DNA from: an uncultured Lachnospiraceae bacterium
GTDB taxonomy: Bacteria > Bacillota > Clostridia > Lachnospirales > Lachnospiraceae
Length of the DNA stretch: 5,647 bases
NCBI GenBank assembly: GCA_900313265.1
Contig: OMRN01000285.1
Location: forward strand, 1 to 5,647
Reading direction: 5' to 3'
A program made the translations under genes and the position numbers. The number at the start of each line of letters is the position of its first letter. The stretch's first letter is position 1. The notes under the pieces were generated by a model. It was not told the origin of the DNA and ran no database searches. It saw nothing but the letters and a program-made list of their open reading frames with translations. Positions 1 to 5,294 of this stretch are shown here, piece by piece.

Positions 1-69
1 GGGTGCCTGTCACCGGAATAGAAATAAAAGAATACAGTTGAAAGATTTCGGATAAAGAGAGGAGAAATC
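1..69 (+). other. leader of fabG, possibly containing the 3' end of an upstream gene
   Basis: All three plus frames close before fabG: stops fall at 19-21, 39-41 and 53-55. Any upstream gene therefore ends in this stretch. The frame ending at 39-41 reads VPVTGIEIKEYS before its stop, and I cannot assign it to a family. An AGGAG ribosome binding site lies at 60-64, five bases before the fabG ATG. I see no convincing -35/-10 pair and no terminator, so fabG is probably transcribed from upstream as part of a longer operon. Which frame is the real upstream gene cannot be decided from this window. Confidence 0.3.
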
Positions 70-819
70 ATGGGAGAAGGTCAGGAAATCAAGGTTGCGT
101 TAGTAACCGGGGCATCGAGAGGAATCGGAAGAGCCTGTGCGATTGCACTCGGAAAAGCCGGATTTACCGTTGCGGTGAATTATAATTCCAATGAAGCGGC
201 GGCGGATGAAGTGGTAAATATCATCAGGGAAGCCGGCAGTGATGCCATGAAAGTGAAGGCAAATGTCAGCGACTTAAACGAAGTTAAGGCCATGATGAGG
301 GAAGTGACCAAAACATACGGACGTCTTGATGTGCTGGTAAACAATGCCGGAATCGTGCAGGATGAATTCGTGCTTATGATGACACCCGATGCCATTGACA
401 AGTGCCTCGATCTGAACATCAAAGGGTATTTGTACTGTTCCCAGCAGGCGGCTTTGAAGATGTTCTCCAAGAAAAAAGGCTGCATCATCAATATGTCTTC
501 GGTCAGCTCCAAACTTGCGGTTCCCGGCCAGAGTGTTTATTCCTCCACAAAGGGTGCGGTGAATTCCATGACTGCCACTATGGCAAAAGAACTTGCGCCT
601 TACGGTATTCGCGTGAATGCGGTAGCACCGGGCTTTATTGCAACCGATATGGTGGACAAACTTCCGGAAGACAAGAAGGCTCAGTACATTGAAGAGATTC
701 CTTTAAAACGTTTCGGACGTCCCGAGGAAATCGGTGATGTGGTAGCGATGCTTGCATCCGATGCATGCTCCTATCTGACCGGTCAGGTAATCGTGCTTGA
801 CGGCGGTCTTAGCTTATAA
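70..819 (+). CDS. fabG: 3-oxoacyl-[acyl-carrier-protein] reductase FabG
   Basis: This is a cytoplasmic short-chain dehydrogenase that reduces 3-ketoacyl-ACP to 3-hydroxyacyl-ACP, the first reduction of each fatty acid elongation round, normally with NADPH. The 249-residue length is typical. The Rossmann cofactor motif TGASRGIG is at residues 13-20 and NNAG at 91-94. The catalytic set is Asn116, Ser144, Tyr157 and Lys161 (YxxxK), with the same Asn-Ser spacing of 28 and Ser-Tyr spacing of 13 as in E. coli FabG. The C-terminal part has PGFIATDM (188-195) and ends with the usual LTGQ...DGG segment. The ATG has an AGGAG site five bases upstream, and no alternative start lies between it and the cofactor motif. 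The SDR superfamily is broad, but adjacency to fabZ, fabD and accDA makes the FabG role very likely. The 102-bp gap to fabZ has no terminator, so the two are probably cotranscribed. Confidence 0.97.
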   Translation: MGEGQEIKVALVTGASRGIGRACAIALGKAGFTVAVNYNSNEAAADEVVNIIREAGSDAMKVKANVSDLNEVKAMMREVTKTYGRLDVLVNNAGIVQDEFVLMMTPDAIDKCLDLNIKGYLYCSQQAALKMFSKKKGCIINMSSVSSKLAVPGQSVYSSTKGAVNSMTATMAKELAPYGIRVNAVAPGFIATDMVDKLPEDKKAQYIEEIPLKRFGRPEEIGDVVAMLASDACSYLTGQVIVLDGGLSL

Positions 820-921
820 TTTTTCAGACCATAGAAAAATTCATTGAAGAAGTGAAAAGCGACAGATACGCTCAGGCACAGAGCTGATGATTGAAAAAGA
901 AGCAGGAGGAAAGAAACTGCC

Positions 922-1365
922 ATGATGAATATTAACGAAGTACAGAAAAGAATCAAACAGCGTCCGCCTTTTCAGATGATTGAAAAAATCGAAGAAATCC
1001 GCGGCGGTGAATATGCAAAGGGAATCAAAAACGTTTCGATTAACGAACCGTATTTTATGGGACATTTTCCCGATTCACCGATTATGCCGGGCGTTTTAAT
1101 CGTGGAGGCATGCGCACAGCTTTGTTCCGTAACCATCGAATCGGACGGAACGGACGAAAGCAAAATCTGGGTTCTTTTGAAAGTGGATGAATTCAAGTTT
1201 GTGAAACCGGTAATTCCCGGCGACACACTGGTCATCGAGGTGACCAAAGAATCCGGCGGCGCCGGCCTGATTAAATTCGATGCGAAAGTAACCGTGGACG
1301 GAAATGTAAGAGCCAAAGGAAGACTGGCATTCTGTGCGGTAGATAAAGAAGCCATCTATTCTTAA
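922..1365 (+). CDS. fabZ: 3-hydroxyacyl-[acyl-carrier-protein] dehydratase FabZ
   Basis: This hotdog-fold enzyme dehydrates 3-hydroxyacyl-ACP to trans-2-enoyl-ACP, the step after FabG. At 147 residues it is normal FabZ size. The family signature is intact: an N-terminal RPPFQMI segment (residues 14-20), then GHFPDSPIMPGVL (47-59) with catalytic His48, and VEACAQ (61-66) with catalytic Glu62. The segment FVKPVIPGDTL follows around residues 93-103. FabZ fits better than FabA because the length and the PGVLxxEAxAQ pattern match FabZ. There are two tandem ATGs (922 and 925). An AGGAGG at 904-909 sits 12 bases from the first, slightly long, and 15 from the second, so 922 is preferred. A 12-codon ORF at 887-925 overlaps this start and could allow translational coupling, but nothing else suggests it is a gene. 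The next clear gene, fabD, begins 255 bp downstream. Confidence 0.97.
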   Translation: MMNINEVQKRIKQRPPFQMIEKIEEIRGGEYAKGIKNVSINEPYFMGHFPDSPIMPGVLIVEACAQLCSVTIESDGTDESKIWVLLKVDEFKFVKPVIPGDTLVIEVTKESGGAGLIKFDAKVTVDGNVRAKGRLAFCAVDKEAIYS

Positions 1366-1458
1366 ACCGGTTCTATGAAAAAACGTCAGGAAACACTTCC
1401 GGAAAAAGGATAATCGGGAGAACAAAGAAACATTAAAAAAATAAACAGGAGAAAAAAG

Positions 1459-1563
1459 ATGACCATTATTGAGAATGCAAAAACGAAAAAGAATGCAACC
1501 GTTAACGGCGAAAAGAAAGAGAAAAAACACACAACCGTTATCCGTCTGACAAAGAAAGATTAA
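1459..1563 (+). CDS. possible 34-residue lysine-rich small protein or leader peptide
   Basis: This short ORF lies in the fabZ-fabD gap, starts MTIIENAKTKK and ends TVIRLTKKD. Translation is supported by AGGAG at 1447-1451, exactly seven bases before the ATG, which is as good as the sites of the established genes around it. The product is very basic (nine Lys, one Arg, one His), has six Thr, and has no cysteine, aromatic residue, membrane segment or signal peptide. I recognise no family. It is too small to be ACP or BCCP, and it lacks their DSL or MKM attachment motifs. The last codons fall inside an inverted repeat that extends toward fabD, so it could act as a leader peptide whose translation affects fabD-accDA expression. 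It could equally be a small protein of the fatty acid operon, or not be expressed. Existence as a translated ORF is moderately likely; its function is unknown. Confidence 0.45.
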   Translation: MTIIENAKTKKNATVNGEKKEKKHTTVIRLTKKD

Positions 1564-1599
1564 GGATTTCGAATCAGACAGACTGTTATAAAAACGGTT
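1533..1599 (+). promoter_or_regulatory. nested inverted repeat between the small ORF and fabD
   Basis: AACCGTT at 1533-1539 is the reverse complement of AACGGTT at 1593-1599. Inside it, GTCTGA (1544-1549) pairs with TCAGAC (1574-1579), and GAAA (1554-1557) can pair with TTTC (1567-1570). The three nest into one long, interrupted hairpin that spans the end of the small ORF and finishes ten bases before the fabD ribosome binding site. A second copy of AACCGTT at 1497-1503, within the palindrome CCGTTAACGG (1499-1508), offers an alternative partner. There is no T-run after the stem, so it is not an intrinsic terminator. A role in fabD translation or mRNA processing is inference only. Confidence 0.3.
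1584..1592 (+). promoter_or_regulatory. possible extended -10 promoter for fabD-accDA
   Basis: TGTTATAAA fits the extended -10 form TG-N-TATAAT, with five of six matches in the hexamer. No good -35 hexamer sits 16-18 bases upstream, although extended -10 promoters can function without one. A start about seven bases downstream would give a leader of roughly 20 nt that still contains the fabD ribosome binding site (AAGGA, 1609-1613). This could give fabD-accDA some independent transcription. Such motifs also arise by chance in AT-rich gaps. Confidence 0.22.
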
Positions 1600-1620
1600 T
1601 TATGAAAGAAGGATTATGAA

Positions 1621-2580
1621 ATGAGCAAAAGAGTACTTATGTTTCCCGGTCAGGGTTCCCAGTATATCGGAATGGGAAAGGAGTTTTACGTAAACTTCCC
1701 GGAAGCAAAAGAGGTTTTTGATTTATCGTCCGAAGTAACGGGTCTTGATATTGCAAAACTCTGTTTTGAGGAAAACGATCAGATCAATATTACCGAATAC
1801 ACGCAGATTTGTATGCTTACGGAAGAGGTTGCGCTTCTTAAAGTGTTACAGTCCAAAGGTTTTGTTTTTGACGTATGTACCGGACTGAGCCTCGGCGAAT
1901 ATGCGGCGGTTGTCGCAAGCGGAGCCATGAGCATGGAAGATGCATTCAAAGTGGTCAGAAAACGTGGAATTTATATGCAGGAAGCCGTTCCGACAGGCGG
2001 CGCGATGAACGCGGTTATCGGTCTGGATCCGGAAGTGATTGAGGCAGTCTGCGAAGAAGTTCAGGCAGCAGGAGAAGATGCCGGGGATTCGGATTTTCCG
2101 GAGGATCTTCCTTATGTTGTATCGGTTGCCAATTATAATAATCCGAAGCAGACGGTTATTACCGGACGTAAGGATGCGGTGGAAAAGGCAGCTGCCGCTT
2201 TAGCGGAAAAAGGTGCTTTAAAATGTGTTCCTTTAAATGTATCCGGACCGTTTCATTCAAAACTGCTTGAAGGCGCCGGAGAGAAACTTTCCGAGGCCCT
2301 TGCCGAAGTGGAAATTCAGGATATTGCCATTCCGTATATTGCCAATGTTACGGCGGATTATGTAAACCAAAAAGAAGATGTCAAGCCGCTTTTGGTAAAG
2401 CAGGTTTCTTCATCCGTTCGCTTTACGCAGACAATTGAAAGACTGGTAAAAGACGGAGCGGATGAGTTTGTGGAAGTCGGACCCGGACATACCCTGACGG
2501 GTTTTGTAAAGAAAATCGACAGAAGTCTTAAATGTGCCAATATCGATACATTTGAGGATTTTGAGAAATATTTTGCTTAA
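1621..2580 (+). CDS. fabD: malonyl-CoA:ACP transacylase FabD
   Basis: This enzyme transfers the malonyl group from malonyl-CoA to the phosphopantetheine of acyl carrier protein, supplying the extender unit for fatty acid synthesis in the cytoplasm. The 319 residues open with FPGQGSQ (8-14). The nucleophile is Ser90 in GLSLGEY (88-94), followed by the carboxylate-binding Arg115, the catalytic His212 in GPFHS (209-213), and Gln261, which matches E. coli Gln250 by spacing. Near the C-terminus is EVGPGHTLTG (285-294). Two departures from the E. coli form are visible. Leu89 replaces the usual His before the nucleophile, and Ser90 to His212 is about 13 residues longer, with an acidic stretch at about 150-163 as the likely insertion. 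The ATG follows AAGGA (1609-1613) with seven bases between. Only 16 bp separate it from accDA, so the two are surely cotranscribed. This fits the biochemistry, because accDA makes the FabD substrate. Confidence 0.97.
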   Translation: MSKRVLMFPGQGSQYIGMGKEFYVNFPEAKEVFDLSSEVTGLDIAKLCFEENDQINITEYTQICMLTEEVALLKVLQSKGFVFDVCTGLSLGEYAAVVASGAMSMEDAFKVVRKRGIYMQEAVPTGGAMNAVIGLDPEVIEAVCEEVQAAGEDAGDSDFPEDLPYVVSVANYNNPKQTVITGRKDAVEKAAAALAEKGALKCVPLNVSGPFHSKLLEGAGEKLSEALAEVEIQDIAIPYIANVTADYVNQKEDVKPLLVKQVSSSVRFTQTIERLVKDGADEFVEVGPGHTLTGFVKKIDRSLKCANIDTFEDFEKYFA

Positions 2581-2596
2581 ACATTAGGAGCATTTC

Positions 2597-4276
2597 ATGA
2601 AAACACTTCCGATTATTAAAACCGAAGAAAACAAGGAACGGGATATTATCAGCTGTCCCAGCTGTAAAAAGGAACTGGACAAACAGCTTGTCGTCATGCG
2701 TAAATATGTCTGCTATGAGTGCGGATATTACTTCCGTGTACGTGCGAAAAACCGTATCCGTATGGTAGCGGATGAGGGCTCTTTCATCCCCTGGTTTGAA
2801 GAGGAGAGTACGGGAAATCCGCTGGATTTTCCGGGTTATGAAGATAAAATCAGTGAAACAAAAGAAAAGACCGGCCTGACGGAAGGCGTGATGGTCGGGG
2901 AATGCACCATCGGTGAGAACCGCACGGTTTTAGGCGTGATTGATTCACGTTTCTTAATGGGCAGCATGGGACATGTTGTCGGCGAGAGAATTACTTTAGC
3001 GGTTGAAAAAGCGACCGAAGAAAAACTCCCGGTGATCCTGTTTTGCTGTTCCGGCGGAGCCAGAATGCAGGAAGGTATCGTTTCCTTAATGCAGATGGCA
3101 AAAACATCCGGCGCCCTGAAACGCCATTCCGATGAAGGTCTTTTATTTGTTCCGGTATTGACGGATCCGACCACAGGCGGTGTGACGGCTTCGTTTGCGA
3201 TGTTAGGAGATATTATTCTCGCAGAGCCCGGCGCACTGATCGGTTTTGCGGGTCCCCGCGTTATTGAGCAGACCATCGGACAGAAACTTCCGGAAGGTTT
3301 CCAGAGAGCGGAATTCCAGTTAGAGCACGGATTCGTGGATGCCATTGTCGGACGTGACAAATTAAGAAGTGTATTAAAACAGATTTTAAAGACGCATCTT
3401 CCGAAAGAAGGTTATGCGAATTTCGATCCCGAACATGACAAAGACCGTTATGATGCTACGGAACTGATGAAGGAAAGAGCCGCAAAGGCGCCGATTATGA
3501 AGGTCTGGGACAAGGTTTCGGCCGCCAGACAGGTAACAAGACTCGGAGCGGAAGATTATATTGCGGGGATTTTTGATCAGTTTTTAGAACTGCACGGAGA
3601 CCGCTATTTCCGTGATGATCCGGCAATTTTAGGCGGTATTGCTTATCTTGACGGACAGCCGGTTACGGTAATCGGTGTTAATAAGGGGAAAGATGTCGCA
3701 AGCTGCATCGCACATAACTACGGAATGCCTTCGCCGGAAGGATACCGGAAAGCCATTCGTTTAATGAAACAGGCGGAAAAATTCCATCGCCCCATTATTA
3801 CATTCGTAAACACATCCGGTGCCTATCCCGGGCTGGAAGCCGAGGAAAACGGGCAGGGTGAAGCGATAGCGAGAAATCTTTTTGAGATGAGCGGAATCAA
3901 AGTGCCGATTCTGGCCATAATGATCGGAGAAGGAGGAAGCGGCGGAGCGCTTGCACTGGCGGTCGGAAACGAAGTGTGGATGCTTGAAAACGCGACCTAC
4001 TCCATTCTTTCGCCGGAAGGTTTTGCGTCGATATTATGGAAGGACGGAAGCCGTGCGGAAGAGGCGGCAAGCGTCATGAAAATTACCGCATCGGAACTGA
4101 AAAATCTTCACGTTGTAGAGCGCATTATTCCGGAATACGGTATGGCGGATGCACCTGCACTTACTTCAATCTGTGCTTACATGAAAGGACATATGAAGAC
4201 ATTCTTAAAAGAGCAGTCGGCATTTACGGGAGAGGAACTTGCGGCGAAACGATACGAGAGATTCCGGCAGTTTTAA
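2597..4276 (+). CDS. accDA: fused acetyl-CoA carboxylase carboxyltransferase, beta-alpha (AccD-AccA)
   Basis: The protein carries out the carboxyltransferase half-reaction of acetyl-CoA carboxylase, moving CO2 from carboxybiotin on BCCP to acetyl-CoA to give malonyl-CoA, the committed step of fatty acid synthesis. Both subunits lie in one uninterrupted 559-residue frame. Residues 1 to about 280 are AccD (beta): a four-cysteine zinc finger (Cys20, Cys23, Cys39, Cys42), SGGARMQEG (152-160), GGVTASFA (194-201) and [11 protein letters not shown] (216-226). Residues from about 285 are AccA (alpha): [11 protein letters not shown] (331-341), NTSGAYPG (405-412), GEGGSGGAL (444-452) and [11 protein letters not shown] (471-481). 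By alignment from memory, the AccA half begins near E. coli AccA position 40-60, so the usual N-terminal helical region of separate alpha subunits is largely missing. AGGAG at 2586-2590 lies six bases before the ATG. The biotin carboxylase (AccC) and BCCP (AccB) partners must be encoded elsewhere. A terminator follows 64 bp after the stop. Confidence 0.97.
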   Translation: MKTLPIIKTEENKERDIISCPSCKKELDKQLVVMRKYVCYECGYYFRVRAKNRIRMVADEGSFIPWFEEESTGNPLDFPGYEDKISETKEKTGLTEGVMVGECTIGENRTVLGVIDSRFLMGSMGHVVGERITLAVEKATEEKLPVILFCCSGGARMQEGIVSLMQMAKTSGALKRHSDEGLLFVPVLTDPTTGGVTASFAMLGDIILAEPGALIGFAGPRVIEQTIGQKLPEGFQRAEFQLEHGFVDAIVGRDKLRSVLKQILKTHLPKEGYANFDPEHDKDRYDATELMKERAAKAPIMKVWDKVSAARQVTRLGAEDYIAGIFDQFLELHGDRYFRDDPAILGGIAYLDGQPVTVIGVNKGKDVASCIAHNYGMPSPEGYRKAIRLMKQAEKFHRPIITFVNTSGAYPGLEAEENGQGEAIARNLFEMSGIKVPILAIMIGEGGSGGALALAVGNEVWMLENATYSILSPEGFASILWKDGSRAEEAASVMKITASELKNLHVVERIIPEYGMADAPALTSICAYMKGHMKTFLKEQSAFTGEELAAKRYERFRQF

Positions 4277-4340
4277 AATTTTAAAAGAGGTGAAATTTAA
4301 AATAAAACCGGAATAAATATATGTTAGTAAAAATCACTAG

Positions 4341-4378
4341 AAAAACGGTGCAGATTCACGTTATCTGTACCGTTTTTT
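4341..4378 (+). terminator. strong intrinsic terminator of the fatty acid operon
   Basis: Bases 4341-4355 pair with 4363-4377 in a continuous 15-bp stem that contains one G-U pair (4350/4368), around a seven-base loop (TCACGTT). The 3' arm ends in six Ts (4373-4378), and the 5' arm starts with a run of As, so the structure could also terminate opposing transcription. It lies 64 bp after the accDA stop and about 120 bp before pyrE, which separates the two transcription units. Confidence 0.93.
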
Positions 4379-4416
4379 CTATGGAAAAGAGTGTTGAAAA
4401 GTGTTAAACTATAACG

Positions 4417-4455
4417 CGAAGTGCAGACTTTCGAAAACATGTCGGTGCCACTTCG
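4417..4455 (+). promoter_or_regulatory. inverted repeat in the pyrE leader
   Basis: CGAAGTG (4417-4423) is the exact reverse complement of CACTTCG (4449-4455), separated by 25 bases. Within the loop, GAC (4426-4428) can pair with GTC (4441-4443), and the palindrome TTTCGAAA lies at 4429-4436. The element sits just downstream of TATAAC (4410-4415), a possible -10 that lacks a clear -35, and 43 bases before the pyrE ATG. It could be an operator or a leader RNA hairpin. I do not see the conserved PyrR-binding sequence or a terminator in the leader, so classical PyrR attenuation at this spot is not supported. Confidence 0.35.
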
Positions 4456-4498
4456 AAAATGAAAGATTACAAAGAAAAAACTGACGAGGTAACGGAAC

Positions 4499-5179
4499 AT
4501 GGAACAGTACAAAGAAGAATTTATAGAGTTTATGTTGGAAAGCAAGGTTTTGAAGTTCGGTGATTTTACGTTAAAAAGCGGACGCAAATCCCCGTTTTTC
4601 ATGAATGCGGGAGCCTATGTAACGGGCGCGCAGCTGAAACGACTCGGCGAATACTATGCCAAAGCAATTCACGATAATTGCGGGGATGATTTCGATGTAC
4701 TTTTCGGACCGGCGTATAAGGGAATTCCCTTAAGCGTGGCAACCTGCATTGCTTACAGTGAGCTATACGGAAAGGAAATCCGTTACTGTTCAAACCGTAA
4801 GGAAATCAAGGACCACGGCGATGTGGGAATTTTACTCGGAAGCAAAATGCAGGACGGGGACAGGGTTGTTATTATCGAAGATGTAACGACTTCCGGCAAG
4901 TCCATTGAGGAAACATTCCCGATTATCAAAGCCCAGGGAAATGTGGAGATAAAGGGACTGATGGTTTCCTTAAACCGTATGGAGAAAGGAATCGATACCG
5001 ATAAGAGTGCGCTTGATGATATTAAGGATAAATACGGAATCGAGGCAAGGGCCATCGTTTCCATGGCGGATGTTGTAGAGAAGCTTTACAATAAGCCGTA
5101 TAACGGAGAGGTTATTATCGACGATACGCTGAAGGCTTCCATCGATGCTTATTACGAACAGTACGGAGCAAAGTCATAA
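4499..5179 (+). CDS. pyrE: orotate phosphoribosyltransferase PyrE
   Basis: PyrE joins orotate to PRPP to form orotidine 5'-monophosphate, the fifth step of de novo pyrimidine synthesis. It normally works as a cytoplasmic homodimer. The 226-residue length is close to the E. coli-type enzyme. Visible motifs are LKSGRKSPFF (25-34) for orotate and PRPP contacts, GPAYKGIPL (70-78) with Lys74, and the flexible catalytic loop NRKEIKDHG (99-107). That loop has Arg100, Lys101, Lys104 and His106, which match E. coli Arg99, Lys100, Lys103 and His105. The PRPP signature VVIIEDVTTSGKS is at 123-135 with Glu127 and Asp128. GAGGT at 4486-4490 lies eight bases before the ATG. No other pyrimidine gene is beside it in the window, and the upstream terminator isolates it from the fatty acid genes. 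No obvious terminator follows, so transcription may continue into the next ORF. Confidence 0.97.
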   Translation: MEQYKEEFIEFMLESKVLKFGDFTLKSGRKSPFFMNAGAYVTGAQLKRLGEYYAKAIHDNCGDDFDVLFGPAYKGIPLSVATCIAYSELYGKEIRYCSNRKEIKDHGDVGILLGSKMQDGDRVVIIEDVTTSGKSIEETFPIIKAQGNVEIKGLMVSLNRMEKGIDTDKSALDDIKDKYGIEARAIVSMADVVEKLYNKPYNGEVIIDDTLKASIDAYYEQYGAKS

Positions 5180-5294
5180 CCGGCTTAAATACAAAAGAAC
5201 GTCATTAAAGCAGGCCGGACTGGCTTCCTATCATTGTATGAATGTGCATTGATCAAACATAAGATGAGATAAACGGAGAGTATCCACAAACGGA

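Larger units (their letters stand above)
1368..1610 (+). repeat. imperfect 16-nt direct repeat bracketing the small ORF
   Basis: CGGTTCTATGAAAAAA at 1368-1383, just after the fabZ stop, matches CGGTTTTATGAAAGAA at 1595-1610, just before the fabD ribosome binding site, at 14 of 16 positions. The copies are 227 bp apart and enclose the 34-codon ORF. The match is visible directly. Its meaning is inferred: it could be the scar of a duplication or insertion, or chance similarity between A-rich translation-initiation regions. The entry gives the outer bounds of the two copies. Confidence 0.3.

Noticed and set aside
818..841. 8-bp hairpin AATTTTTC/GAAAAATT just after fabG
   Set aside because: It has only one G-C pair and is not followed by a T-run, so it should not terminate transcription. 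It is explained by A/T-rich composition.
1096..1530. 144-codon minus-strand ORF, rich in Phe, over fabZ and the following gap
   Set aside because: It is antisense to the well-supported fabZ. Its Phe/Leu richness mirrors the Lys/Glu-rich A-heavy plus strand, and it has no recognisable domain.
2836..3360. 174-codon minus-strand ORF within accDA
   Set aside because: It is fully antisense to the AccD half, which has all its motifs, and the low-complexity Ser/Pro/Thr-rich product matches no family.
4321..4407. 28-codon ORF starting after accDA
   Set aside because: It is built largely from the terminator stem and has no ribosome binding site at usable distance.
4432..4445. CGAAAACATGTCGG resembles the Gram-positive LexA box
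   Set aside because: It mismatches the CGAACRNRYGTTYG consensus at key positions and breaks the dyad, and pyrE is not an expected SOS gene.
4324..4602. 92-codon minus-strand ORF over the terminator and pyrE start
   Set aside because: It covers the intrinsic terminator and the pyrE ribosome binding site and has no domain or independent support.
5180..5218. CCGGC...GCCGG inverted repeat after pyrE
   Set aside because: The perfect stem is only 5 bp around a 29-base loop with no T-tract, so it is not a credible terminator.
5280..5288. GTATCCACA, one mismatch from the DnaA box TTATCCACA
   Set aside because: It is a single copy with no cluster of boxes, no AT-rich unwinding region and no dnaA or dnaN nearby. 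Chance occurrence is likely.
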